This document shows positions 34,362 to 46,389 of a stretch of 64,000 nt of DNA, piece after piece. Both the position numbers and the translations under genes were made by a program. The notes beneath the pieces were generated by a model. It worked only from the letters and a program-made list of their open reading frames with translations. It was not told the origin of the DNA and made no database searches. This DNA comes from Mesostigma viride (Eukaryota > Streptophyta > Mesostigmatophyceae > Mesostigmatales > Mesostigmataceae). The stretch lies in contig RPFO01000072.1 in NCBI GenBank assembly GCA_009746045.1, positions 2,493,985 through 2,557,984 of the forward strand. The letters run 5' to 3'. The first letter of the stretch is position 1. Every line of letters starts with the position of its first letter.

Positions 34362-35129
34362 AGGCGGCCAAAATTTTGTTGGAAGTGTGCCAACGCCGCA
34401 CATACGACTTGAACAACCCTAGGTATCTTAGGAAAAGGAAGCACGGATACGTCGGAGTGGAGGAAGAGGAAGACGGTGACGATGGTGAAGACGGAGAGGT
34501 TTACAATGGAGGCCTTGAGAATGGGGAGACATTGAAGCAGGAGAGCAGGCTAGCGGTGAGTGGCCCGTCATGAATTACATTGTGGTTGCAGTTGTTAGCT
34601 AGGCGTGTTGATTGCTTCTTGCCGCGGGTAATCGCTAGCATGCATAACCTTCTTTTTTCAACAGGTGTTCTGGTGCATTGACTGCCGCAAAGCAATTAAT
34701 GGGACTGATTATGTGCCTATCATGCCGTTTGGGAATCATACATTGCCAACAATTTGTGTTTAGAAGGCGCGCCTTCAGAAGCATATTCAGCACCGCACGA
34801 ACCAGGTGCTGAAGGCGTGCTTGGAGAGGAAGGGGTATAAAGTGCGCATGACTGCATCGAAGAAGAAGAAGCAGCAGGAATCGGGCAAGACCATGATAAC
34901 CGAGCCAGGATTGGCTTTCGTGCATGCAGTACATGGTGCGGCGCAGGCAGTGAATGCTGCATCGATTGCAGCGGTGCAGCCTGTGGCCATGGCGGTGCAG
35001 CGCACGGGTCCTGATGTGTGGGCGTTGGCGAAGGAGATTCACGATGCTGTCATGGCCACATTGTCAAGCCAAGGAATGGGTGTTGGTTCCAGTCAGGTGC
35101 CTCGCCCGGAGGAAGCTTTTCTTCTGTAA
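34362..35129 (+). CDS. Possible hypothetical gene with in-frame TAG or tiny intron
   Basis: A coding-like stretch ends at 34555 (CQRRTYDLNNPRYLRKRKHG, then an acidic EEEEDGDDGEDGE tract) with a GTGAGT donor. CAACAG at 34659-34664 could be the acceptor of a second exon, VFWCIDCRKAINGTDY. The same frame continues from 34764 to 35129 as KARLQKHIQHRTNQ, a lysine-rich patch, and a hydrophobic Ala/Val segment. A TAG at 34761-34763 interrupts it. The 57 bp at 34707-34763 begin GTGCCT and end TTTAG, so they could be a very short in-frame intron; otherwise this is a pseudogene. I do not recognise the family. The start is not defined. Confidence 0.35.
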
Positions 35130-36020
35130 GCAGAGGTGCGGCATCAAGCATTTGCAATCGCCATGAGAGCAGTGGAGATGTCTGCGGCATGAAGCATTTG
35201 CAATCGCCACGAGAGCAGTGGAGATGTCTGCGGCATTTGGAGATCTGCAGACAATTGCAGGAGGACATTGTGCGGTACGCTTGTAGGGTGTATGCTGTGT
35301 TCCGCTCGCTAATGGACATGTGCCCCTGTAACCTCTTCCAGGCTAGTATCTGCTATCCACCTGTTCAGGCTTGAAAAGTAAATTGCTGTACGGTTCACAA
35401 TTGGCATGGCTTGACATGCACGCGTCCTTGACTGTGTTCTGCATGGGTTTGGGTTTTAGCGGTTTACATCAGACTCTGCTGTGTATCTGCTTAATCAGCC
35501 GACGTGTCACATAGGGACAGCAACGGCGCTGGGATGCCGCCCGGTGTGAATGCGAGTGAGGTACGCGCTGTCATGCATGGCGGATGGGGCGTGGAAGCCA
35601 CGACCCACGTTTTTGTGTTTGCACGGGGGGCTAGGGTGCAAGTTGTTGTGTTGCCCTGTCATTCATATGGCCATGGATACGCGGGAAGCTTTCCCCGTAC
35701 CCATACTTAATGATGCATGGACTGGTTGTCACAGCCAAGGGTTTAGCTGTCGTGGGTTTGCTGAGTAATCATGGCAGGCTGCTAGGCTGGTGCTAGAACA
35801 GCCATAGCGCGGTTACTGCTATGTCTTGCCCGTGCTAACTGATGCTGCAGCCACATGTGCGTGGAGCGCGAATCGTCCCGTGAGGAGAAGGAGGAGGCGG
35901 GGCCGGTGCACCCACGGTCAGGCCGGTCCGGAGAAGAAGGAGGCGGAGCACCCAGTGTGGGAGAAGGAGAAGGCGGGGAAGCACTGAAGCTCCACCCCAT
36001 GTCAGGCCTCTAGTATAGGT
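35130..36020. other. Unassigned stretch with a 50-bp direct repeat
   Basis: The segment AAGCATTTGCAATCGCCA.GAGAGCAGTGGAGATGTCTGCGG occurs twice near 35,148 and 35,192. Otherwise nothing is recognised. Confidence 0.4.
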
Positions 36021-36024
36021 GGCA

Positions 36025-36500
36025 GTTAACTAAACCCATGCACCTGCAGGTTGTAGCTCAGAATGTATTAAAAATCATATGCCCCTTTGCAGGTATATGT
36101 GTAACAGTGACTCCCAACGGATATATGTTCCTAATTTGTTAAATTCTTACTGAATAATTGTTGTCTTTATGAACCCATGAAGAGCAAAGCCCGGTGGGGA
36201 GTACATGTAACGCATTACCACGAGAAGGGGTCCCCACACCGCATTTCTTTGCTCTCTGTTCCTACTATGCAGAACAAGAAGAGGTGGAAGACCAATGTCC
36301 CGGCTCACACGCCAGCCCCTGTGGGTAAGCCCCCTCCCCCAAAGCGGAAGGGGCGCTTTGGGGAGAAGTGTAGTTAGGATTTTGTAGACTAGATAGCTTA
36401 GAGTTAGCTTATTTCGATGTCGCGGCTTGACCCACCTCCACCCATTCAGCAAGGAATATGTGCTACATGATCTCCCAACGGAGGCATGTTATAATTTTAT
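36025..36500 (+). mobile_element. E1-like tail and an E3 fragment
   Basis: 36,035-36,120 is a short tail ending GTGACTCCCAACGG. 36,265-36,495 is an E3 copy encoding MQNKKRWKT then TPAPVGKPPPPKRKGRFG and a stop, followed by ATGATCTCCCAACGGAGGCA and an AT-rich tail. Confidence 0.5.
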
Positions 36501-36597
36501 TTGATTGTTTAATGTAGTGTCTTGGGGCATGATGCAGATGAGATTTGTAACTTCCGTGTAATTATGTTTCTATAGAGATTAGCATAGTACTATAAAC

Positions 36598-37063
36598 ATC
36601 CATCCATCCATCCATCCATCCATCCATCCATCCATCCATCCATCCATCCATCCATCCATCCATCCATCCATCCATCCATCCATCCATCCATCCATCCATC
36701 CATCCATCCATCCATCCATCCATCCATCCATCCATCCATCCATCCATCCATCCATCCATCCATCCATCCATCCATCCATCCATCCATCCATCCATCCATC
36801 CATCCATCCATCCATCCATCCATCCATCCATCCATCCATCCATCCATCCATCCATCCATCCATCCATCCATCCATCCATCCATCCATCCATCCATCCATC
36901 CATCCATCCATCCATCCATCCATCCATCCATCCATCCATCCATCCATCCATCCATCCATCCATCCATCCATCCATCCATCCATCCATCCATCCATCCATC
37001 CATCCATCCATCCATCCATCCATCCATCCATCCATCCATCCATCCATCCATCCATCCATCCAT
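36598..37063. repeat. (CATC)n microsatellite, about 116 copies
   Basis: 466 bp of uninterrupted CATC/GATG. The MDGW-repeat open frames in all three minus frames are artefacts. Confidence 0.97.
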
Positions 37064-37132
37064 TGATCGGGGTATCAAGGAGACAACCAGCGCAGGCCAG
37101 AAATCGGGAGAATCAGAAATCGGGGTATAGTC

Positions 37133-37430
37133 CTAGTACAGCCGCCATGCTACGTCCTGGCTATGATGAGATTACTTGCCCACGCTCCTAGTGTTATGCC
37201 ATGCTCACATGGGTCTTATTGCACCCACAGATTGCCGGATCGTTAGCGTGTCCGTTTAGCTAGCGTTCCCGAATGCAGCTGTGGCATGCCTTAGGCATGA
37301 AGGAGACTGGGGGTCTCTGCCCTTTCTCCTGTTGTGCACACACAGGGATTAAAAGCACTTCGGTGCTCCGTGACTCCCCAACGGGAGCACGTGTTTAATT
37401 AATTAATTAATTAATTAATTAATTAATCGG
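37133..37430 (+). mobile_element. Orphan 3' tail of ORF1-LINE family E2, copy 1
   Basis: Matches 48,995-49,278 and 49,385-49,668: CAGCCATGCTACGTC-type start, TCTTATTGCACCCACAG, GGGATTAAAAGCACTTCGG, then GTGCTCCGTGACTCCCCAAC and GGGAGCACG followed by (TTAA)n. Confidence 0.65.
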
Positions 37431-37566
37431 GGTTAACTAATGCTCCTTGACTCCCTAATGGGGGCATGAGTTTAATAAATGAATTAAGTAGTTAGTTAAT
37501 AAATCAGGTTGATTCAGATGAGGTCCCTGCTGGTTCCTTGTGGACTGGCCAGCCAGGGAGATATCT

Positions 37567-37602
37567 TCTTACATGGTCAGGCCCTTGCCGACCATGTAAG
37601 AA
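37567..37602. repeat. Short inverted repeat
   Basis: CTTACATGGTC and GACCATGTAAG face each other across a spacer of about 14 bases. Confidence 0.6.
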
Positions 37603-37919
37603 CAAACCTGTTAGGCGACGCAGTGGCCAACATTGGACATACCGCCATATGTTTGTCTCCGCGATATGATTTTAGCTGACATGCAGAGCACAGACACTGT
37701 TGGCGTCATCCGCTCAACCCCTCTTATTCAGACATGGGACCTCGGATATGTAGGATTAGTAGCGTTGCCCAGGCGGACATTGTCAAAGACTACGACCCCC
37801 CAGTTGTGGGTCCTAGGAAATTTAACAAGCATGATTGTCTCCTTGTTGATAGGCATTAATTAATCCTTGATGATAGGCATCATCTTGCGTGCAAGAGTAG
37901 CTCGAGGCCCATATTTTAG

Positions 37920-38070
37920 ACTACTAGCTGAGCTGTGGACATACATGTAGTTATTGACGTCTTGACGGATATTGACGTCTTGGGGTGACTTCCACTATAT
38001 CTTCTTTGGGGAATTCAGAGATCCCGGTCCCCCAACATGGACATGAGACTAATTAAAATCAATTAATCAA
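37920..38070 (+). mobile_element. Retroelement 3' tail, family E4, copy 2
   Basis: Homologous to 8241-8365 (ATTGACGTCTT, GGGGAATTCAGAGATCCCGG then TCCCCCAAC, GAGACTAATT). Here the hairpin is degraded. Confidence 0.45.
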
Positions 38071-38589
38071 TGTCATGAATAGAGCGCGTTCATGACGTTC
38101 AGTCATGAACAGAGCCCTAACCTTAAACACATAAGAAAACAATTATGGCGGGCCATGTGACCAATGTAAGAAGCTTAGCCCCCAAACATATTGTTGTCTC
38201 ACGTAATGAATCACTTGCTGATCAACAAATCGATGGTTATCTCATAGGCACAATGTACCTCTGACCATCATTGCTGGCCCATGCATGCATGCACCAATGG
38301 CAGCCTACATGACACATACATCGCTTATTTGCCATGTAAAAAATGCGACAAAGTGTCCATATAGGTACTCATAGATTAGCACAAATTCCTTAGCACGATG
38401 TGGACAACTTTACTTAACGGTGAAAGCCTGTCTCGCCCTTATTGCCTTGAGGGTTCCCGGCGATAGGTCCTGTCTGTTGGTCGACATTTTTCTTTTGCAG
38501 CTGGCCATCGTCGGTAGGTATGAATGATCTCGATGCTAGCAATTACGATGATGATACCCGAGGTAGTCTATACCTCGGATCGAGAGCTT

Positions 38590-39125
38590 CTTCTTGTATG
38601 GCAATGCCGGCAGGGCGATGACGGTGACGGCCGTCACCGTCATCGCTCTCGACGGGCGTGATGGAAAGGACCTGTTTGATAGGCGGCAGCTATTTTTAAT
38701 ATAGGTCGTTTACTATTACTCCAATAAAGAGTTATGAGGTTGGCCCTCGGCATGGCGATCACGGGGCGATGACGGGGCGATGACGGGGCGATGACGGGGC
38801 GTTGACGCGCGTGATGAATAGGATCTGTTTGATAGGCGGCGGCTATTGGTAATATAGATTGTTGATTAAGAGAAGAGTTTAGATGTTGGCCCGTCGAGGG
38901 CGATGACGGTGACGACCGTCACCGTCATCGCCCTCGACGGGCGTGATGATAAGCCCATGTTTGATATGCGGCAGCTATTGGTAGTATAGGTCGTTGACTA
39001 TCACTCCGAATAAAGAGTTAACAGGTTAAGGCCCTCGGCCGGGCGATGACGGGGCGATGACGGGGCGTTGACGCTCGTGATGAATAGGACCTGTTTGATA
39101 GGCGGCGGCTATTGCTAATATATAG
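38590..39125. repeat. 130-150-bp tandem repeats with palindromic cores
   Basis: Four diverged units marked by TGTTTGATAGGCGGCRGCTA at about 38,670, 38,823, 38,957 and 39,088. Units 1 and 3 carry a palindrome (38,614-38,645; 38,890-38,941). Units 2 and 4 instead carry an 11-bp CGATGACGGGG minisatellite. The third unit's palindrome has 24-bp perfect arms and a 4-base loop. Confidence 0.75.
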
Positions 39126-39139
39126 GTCGGATATTTGTG

Positions 39140-39570
39140 TACCACCCCCCTCCTTCCCGCGGCAGGTACGCAGCGACCCGCTGTTGCATGTCCTGGCTGC
39201 AATTGTGTATCACTTGTACGGTATTTGTGTATCACTTGTAGCGTATTTGTGTATCACTTGTCCTCCTTCCCACGGCAGGTACGCAGCGACCCGCTGTTGT
39301 CCTGGCTGCAATTGTGTATCACTTGTACGGTATTTGTGTATCACTTGTAGCGTATTTGTGTACATATCACTTGTCCTCCTTCCCACGGCAGGTACGCAGC
39401 GACCCGCTGTTGTCCTGCCTGCAATTGTGTATCACTTGTACGGTATTTGTGTATCACTTGTAGCGTATTTGTGTATCACTTGTCCTCCTTCCCACGGCAG
39501 GTACGCAGCGCCCGCTGTTATACTGGCGGTATTTGTGTATCACTTGTAGCGTATTTGTGTATCACCACCC
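39140..39570. repeat. About 112-bp tandem repeat, four copies
   Basis: Each unit contains CCTTCCCACGGCAGGTACGC then GTGTATCACTTGTACGG and GTATTTGTGTATCACTTGTA. Unit starts lie near 39,151, 39,262, 39,378 and 39,487. Confidence 0.8.
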
Positions 39571-40559
39571 TCCATGGCCCATGCAGCCCGGCCCGGCATC
39601 GTGCCGTCGCCGACCCGACAACGTTTTCTCGAACAACACGAATTTGAATTTTAGGGACTGGAGCGGCTGGCACGCTAGCGGCACGACCAACGGAACAAGA
39701 GAACCGAGAAACTGTGGCCGCCAGGAGGATAAAGGTTTCAAGGCGGCATGCGTTTGAGGCTAGCCAGAACCGAATGCGAGGTTTTACTTTATCAAACCGA
39801 TGTATATCAATGTGGCCAGAATTCTTTTCCAGTTGCGGGGTCGTGTGTCGCCAATTTGTTGTTGGGCCGGGCACTTTAATCGTGATTGCAAGAAGTCAGT
39901 TCACGACGCCGTTAGCGTGGCATTTATGTACAGCAATTCATCGTTCGGCTTCTTTATCCTATCGGCAACTCCTCACGACGTGTGAGCGTGAGTCGGTTGT
40001 CGTGTGAATGGACACTTTCTGGGAAAGTAAGTCACTAGAGTGCCAATTTCACCGATCGCAAAACATTTACCCAGTTTGGGCAGATAGACCTGGCTAAATA
40101 CGAGGGCGAGCGGAAGTAATTGTTGATGCATAGCCATCTGCTTCCTGCGCTTTGTAATTGTAATGAGTTGTTCGCAAATCGGCGTCTCTAGCGGTTACTC
40201 CTCTGTGCACAGCTGGCGACCAAGAAGACTTCATTGGCAGCCGGACTGCGGATGCGCGTCGTTGGAATATTAGCAACGTCAACATGTTTGCTGCGTTTTT
40301 TGTGAAGCTTGTCTAGCCGACTGCATTTGGGAGACTTGGCAAGGTTGCCTCCAATCGTTGAAGTCACAACCTGGGTGTCAATTCACGTTTACTAGCCACG
40401 GTCATAGTAACATTCTAATGGCATTTGTCCCAGTTTCAACATGGGTTTTCACTCTGATCTGATGGAGTTAAGGGCCTAGCTCCGTGGTTTTGTGTCATTG
40501 TAGCAGTTTAGTCGCCTGCTAACGTAGTGAATCTTCCATCCCACCTCTCCCACCCCCAC
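39571..40559. other. Unassigned stretch
   Basis: No recognised coding or repeat signal. Confidence 0.4.
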
Positions 40560-40965
<406 letters not shown>

Positions 40966-41089
40966 CTCTCTTGTCCCTCCCGCACCCCTCCTCTCTCTTT
41001 CCCTTTCCCTTGGCTGTTGAGAAGGACTGGGGTGAAAAATCCAGACCGTTGGTGGCTGCCTTCAAGCAGGAAGTTTCAAGGATCAACAA

Positions 41090-41675
41090 GTTTTTGTGAG
41101 CTGTCTCATATGGTCACTGCTGCGACAAAGGTGAGTTATCTTGTTTTTCATGCAATTTTTTTGCTGTAGCTAGGTAAGCCGGCCGTTTTGTACTCCTCTT
41201 TCTTTTGCTCTCACGATTATTCTTGTTGTGGTTTATATGGTCCCGTTAAGTGGCATGCATTATCATTATCCACATTAGTGTGAGAAACCATCAGCAGTGT
41301 TGTAGCTTGCATCTACAACAACAGTTTTTGCTGCCGCCACCACTGCTATTACCAACATAAAGTCATTCTTGCTTTCTAAGCACTCTTTTTCCTCTTGGGC
41401 TGTTGGTTGGGATACCAGCCACCCTTGCACGCATAAATTCCAGCACCGGGTGCATGTGAAAACACAACCAAGGCAAGAATGTCCCCCTATCGCAATATCC
41501 CACCCACGCAACGCACCCAATGCAGCAAGAATGGGACCACCTTGTTGCCATGAGCTCTAGCACCGTAGCCACCTCTAGCTTTCTACTGTTCCCGTCCATC
41601 CTTATTTACACTGGCTGCTTTGCTTGCATTTCTGGCTCAGTGCCAGTTTGCACTTGCTAGCTTGCTAAGACAATA
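41090..41675. other. Unassigned stretch
   Basis: No recognised coding or repeat signal. Confidence 0.35.
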
Positions 41676-41689
41676 ATGCAGCTTGCAAA

Positions 41690-42065
41690 CGGCAAGGGCA
41701 AGCACCCGGGTAAGAGCAAAGGCAACCGCACGAGCAAAGGAAAGGGAAACTGGAAGAGCAAGCACAAGGCCAAGGAAAGGATTAAGGCACTTGTGCTTGC
41801 CAAAAGGGCAGGCTCAAGGGAAATGACAAGGGCAGGGGCAGGCACAAGGGAAGCGGATAAGGGCAAGGGCAGGCGCAAGGGAAAGAGATTAGGACAAGTC
41901 AAGCACGAGGGAACGGACAAGGGCACGGGCAGGCACAAGGGAAAAGATGAAGACAAGGGCAGGCACTAGGGGAAGGATGAGGGCAACGGCAAACACTGGG
42001 GATCAAAGGATAGGGGCAAGGGCAGATGCTAGGGTAACAGTTAGGGCAAAGGCAGGCACAAGAGA
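41690..42065. repeat. Degenerate GGCAAGGGCAGGCACAAGGG minisatellite
   Basis: Purine-rich imperfect repeat. The lysine/glycine-rich open frame across it (KGKHPGKSKG-type) follows from the repeat and shows no sign of being a gene. Confidence 0.6.
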
Positions 42066-42299
42066 AGAATAAGGGGCCGTGAAGTATAAGTGGAAATGCG
42101 GGTGGCGACATGGGGTTCGATCGGGCCTGCTGATGCAAATGCAGATTTCAACTGCAGTGACAAACTCAAGCGTAGACATAGGCAACGACAAATTCCTTGC
42201 ATGCGTGCCTTGCTCTTCACCGGCTGGCTCGTTTGCTAGTTGTCTAACAGTTTCTACCGATAAACATCACTTGCCATTGTAAGGTCTGCCTTGCTGCCG

Positions 42300-42540
42300 T
42301 GCTAGTGGGTAGCTGGGTGATCGTGCTTGTTCCTTGTCAAGGGAGGGATGCATGTGGAGTAGGTGGGTGGGTGTGCTTGTTCCTTGCCAAGGAAGGGATG
42401 CACAAAGGTTAGATAGGTGCACGTGCTTGTTTCTTGTCAAGGGAGGGACGCACAAAGGGTAGGTGGGGGCACATGGTTGTGCCTCGTCAAGGGCGGGATG
42501 CACGAAGGGTAGGTGGGGGCATGTGGTTGGTCCTTGTCTT
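42300..42540. repeat. About 50-bp tandem repeat, five copies
   Basis: Unit around TGCTTGTTCCTTGTCAAGGG then AGGGATGCAC, with starts near 42,324, 42,376, 42,424, 42,478 and 42,527. Confidence 0.7.
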
Positions 42541-43194
42541 TTCACCGCCCAAGCGATGGCGATGTAGCATGCATTATACATTTATTCGTGCATTAAAAAT
42601 CACTTTCCTTACAAGCGGCCTTAGCCGACTCCATCTGCCGTTGCCATTTCTCCGTATTGCATTGTCCGGACACGGTTTTTGTGTCGCAGGTCTTCCCCCG
42701 TAAAGGCACAAGCTGCCTGCGCGCGGAATTCTGTGCAGACACCTCGGTTTCCAACACGACGGCATCCCGCACATATCGAGCTCTGGATGTACAACATCTT
42801 CCCCCGGCGCACTTGCTCCCGGATGGAGCTTCTGTGCGGTGCCGACATCCCCGGAGCTGTCCTAAGCACTGCATGGAAACAGTATTTCAAGCCACGAAGA
42901 GAAGCCACGACTTTGATATTGACTTGATATTGTCGTCAGAAGACTTGATATGCTCTTTCTGTGAAGGCGTTGGATTTTTGTGCATGACATGTAATCCTGC
43001 ATGTAATAATGAAATGGTTTATGAAATAGAAACTTGTCTTGCATGAGCCTTGCTGCAAATGCCATTCATTTTTATTTTTTTTTCCGGGTAAATGGGTGTT
43101 AGGGGTTAGGTTGACCGAAATGATAAGTGAAATTCCTTCAGTGAAATTCTAAGTGACATGCGTACTGCAATTCAGAACGACATAGCGACATGAT

Positions 43195-43596
43195 AGTGTA
43201 GTACCGGTAGTGTACGCGAGAAGCATACGACGTCGTAACCTACGGGACCGAGTACCGGGATCGTAAACTACCAGGTGGTAAATTACCGTACGTACATTAC
43301 CACGTCGGAATCTTACCACGTCGGAATCTTACCACGTCGTAATCTTACCACGTCGTAATCTTACCACGTCGGAATCTTACCACGTCGGAATCTTACCACG
43401 TCGGAATCTTACCACGTCGTAACTTACCACCTCGTAACTTACGGCGTGGGATCGTAGGTAGGATCTCAGCGATAACTTACTGCGTGGGATCGTAGGTGAG
43501 ATGTATATAGTAAGAATGAGCCGAGGCGTAATTTACCACCTGGTAATTTACGCCTCGGATCCTTTTTACCACCCTCGGACGAAAAGTATAGTGTTC
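43195..43596 (-). repeat. TTACCAC-rich repeat, copy 2, with a 16-bp minisatellite
   Basis: The right end is the inverted form of the block at 33,453. The interior holds about nine copies of TTACCACGTCGGAATC at 43,297-43,440. A perfect AGGCGTAAWTTACCA-type palindrome lies near 43,525-43,560. Confidence 0.55.
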
Positions 43597-43599
43597 CGT

Positions 43600-45735
43600 T
43601 TTAGCCTGCATGGCTCCTCATGTTTACCCTTATCTCATCCCTCAACACACCTATAACTGTCTATTCATGGGCCTTGCATAGGCGGTGCATAACTGCGGCA
43701 TGATGGGGGCTTGCCAAAAATAGGTGTAAAATGCATGGGATGGCACGGGGAGGCTCACACTCATCGGTTTACAATCACACTCATGTGCTAACAGTGTCCC
43801 TCTCTGCTTTTGACACTGCATGCACATGCATTTCCTACCGGCTATATCAAGCCTTTAGTGTGGTTTGGTGCATCAAGAGAAATGGCAGGTCAGCTGAGTG
43901 CATCAGACCACATTTGTGTTAAGTGTACGCTTGCAACGCTGTTTGCCCACCGCATGGAGCTCCCCTTTCGGACAGTGGCGCAAGTAGCACTTACACCTCA
44001 CTCCCAGCCGCTCACCCTGCCCATGCTAGCAACAAGAACAAATGCATGGTCCCCATCCCAACGTAAGGTGCATCACATGGATGGCCCTGCCATCACCTAG
44101 CAGTGTGCCACCCCTCTCCACCTCAACCTACTCTGAAATGCCAGGGCCCCAACAAACCTTTCAAGACATGGCACTCCTCAAAGAAGGCAACCCCTCAAAG
44201 AAGGCGAGGCAGTTTAGGTCTAGGGGGGCTTTGGGTAAGTTAAGAGATGATAGAGTTCACTAACACAGGCCACGGCAACGACAACCTGCCTCACCCGCTG
44301 CATCCATACATCACAAGCCATAAACTGCACAGCCTCGCATGATTGCCTAAGGGTCACGTGATCCAAGGTGCCCTTCAGGCTCACCCCAGCACACCGGCCC
44401 ATCCTCACCACCCCACTGGTCATAGTCATCTACAGTGGCATCAAACTCCTCTAGTAGGACAGAGTGCAGTAAAGGCAACATAGACGTCCTGACACAATTG
44501 AATAAGAACGTGGCTGCTACCTACTGCCCTTAATAAAAAATGTCCATGGCTTGCACAAATACGCATTCAATTCTTCAAGCAAGCATGCTAACACCTTCAC
44601 AGCACATCCCAAGGTTTATATCCATCGAGCTTTGTCAACAAGCATGACTTCCTGATGCAAACTTAGCTGTCAAGCTAGGAGGAGGAAAGCTAGGTAAAGA
44701 GGTGAGATAGACCCCCCCACAGCACCTTCCTTCACCAAAACCATGACAATATCATCCAGAGCTTGCTAAATACGTACAGCTAGCCGGTAGCGGGCGACCT
44801 TGCAGTCCAGGTTCAGCGCGAACATCTCGTGTCAGCACCCGGCGGAGATGGCGGACGCGAACCCACAATGCTATAAAAGCGAGTCATAAGACTATTTCGG
44901 GGAGCGGTGAACGGCTTGGAACACCGAAGGTATGCCGCGACAAAAGCCTGAAGTTTTTCCCGGAAATACACGCCTGGATGTGGATTAGGGCACCGTTGTC
45001 GTGCTTGTGCTTGCGTTGCGAGCAGGCAACCAGTGTTTCTTGCAGTGTCGAGCAGTAACAGATGGTGGCGCGAGAGCAATATGTGACTTTTAAATCATGG
45101 CTACACAGCTTACACCTCCGCAGGCATGTTGGAACAAGCCCCGCCATGCCGTGAGCCGAAAAAAAGGAAGAAACGCATCAAGCAAGGACGGTCGTAAACG
45201 TCACTGAAAACAGCAAAATCTGACCTGCCGGCAGGTAATGCGACAGCCTGGAAAATGTGATTCGTTTCTCGAAAAACTGATTAGCGCTCGTGAAAGTAGA
45301 CTTGAAGCCCATTCGGATTCCACCTTTTGGGAATTGTGAGCTTCCAACAAAAAAGTTTCCCCCACAATTAATAAACATGCATTTTCGCTGCCGATTCCAG
45401 ATCTGGCCGACACAAAAAATCAGCGTCTCAGTTTGCGAATTATTTTGACGCATGAACATACGCGAATAATATCTACCATGCATCATCGCAAAGCAGGAGA
45501 GTTTACGCGTCGTTTGCATCCATCGCAGCGACTTAACATGCATAATTGACTTTTGACTGATATTCCGGCGGACATAGGGTCGACAGCCATGCGAGGTGGA
45601 ATTTTTCTGGTCCCGTCGTCCTCAACGCGACGCGTTCGCGCCAAAATTCCCAGGATCTCATGTAACCGGACGGACCGATTTTAGGTGATGTGCACCGCCA
45701 TGATGGTTCATGCCTCCTTAACAAGCACAGGCACC
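43600..45735. other. Unassigned stretch
   Basis: Several short frames on both strands, none with a recognisable domain. No terminal repeats seen. Confidence 0.35.
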
Positions 45736-45739
45736 CAGG

Positions 45740-46353
45740 GGGGGCTTGAGGCTCGAGGGCCTAGAAGGCCTGCATGACATATGGGGTGGAGGGTATGTGG
45801 CTAGGCTATAGCTGGTGTACACATGGCATCTCAGCAGAGAGTAACTCCCTGCATAGGCATCGCATGGCTAAATTCTTAATGCATCATCCATGGGAGGTCC
45901 CATTGTAGGCTGGGCGCGGCTAAATACTGAAAGCATCATCCATGATGGGGGCCATTATGGGCGCACATGCGCGTGGGCCACTTGCAAAGGCTAAGCCTAT
46001 CTAATCTACACTAGCTACTGGTATATTCCCTAGTCGATCTGGCCCGGTGGCAGGAGGGGCCTCACCAGGGCTTGTGGTCAACGTGGATGACCGCCCCCCT
46101 CCAGTACACCGGCTTCCCCCCTGCACGCTGCCGGAGCTGAAGGTAGGTCGGCCATAGCTCGCGTCGCCGCTGTTGCTGGGCCAAGGTCAAGTCATCGTCC
46201 AGCGTGAAGCGAGTCTCCGAGAGCTTCTTGCGGCATTTAAGGAACGCCAGCTTGTCCGTCATGTACTTAAAGGTGAGGAGCACGGGTGCCGGGCCAGCCT
46301 TCCCCCGCGCGCGGGGGAGGCGGACAGCCGACATGTCCAGCTCACCAGTGAGT
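45740..46353 (-). mobile_element. 5'-truncated E1 copy 3 (ORF1 C-terminus plus tail)
   Basis: 46,054-46,353 encodes the last 97 or so residues of E1 ORF1 (SAVRLPRARGKAGPAPVLLT onwards). The tail follows on the left. The right end stops abruptly in the codons for LLTGELDMS, where the LINE fragment below begins. Confidence 0.65.
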
Positions 46354-46389
46354 ACATGGGATGGAATGGATGTTATAAGCTATCTAGGT

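Noticed and set aside
36562-37078. Long MDGW-repeat proteins on the minus strand
   Set aside because: All three frames are open because of the (CATC)n microsatellite.
37133-37430. Independent tRNA-derived SINE family
   Set aside because: No pol III boxes were found, and the same sequence forms the tail after the decayed E2 ORF1, so it is a truncated LINE end.
41676-41969. Lysine/glycine-rich basic protein
   Set aside because: Follows a degenerate purine minisatellite. There is no domain and no splice context.
42657-43046. Cysteine-rich zinc-finger-like protein
   Set aside because: Cysteine spacing fits no finger, several frames overlap, and no splice or homology support was seen.
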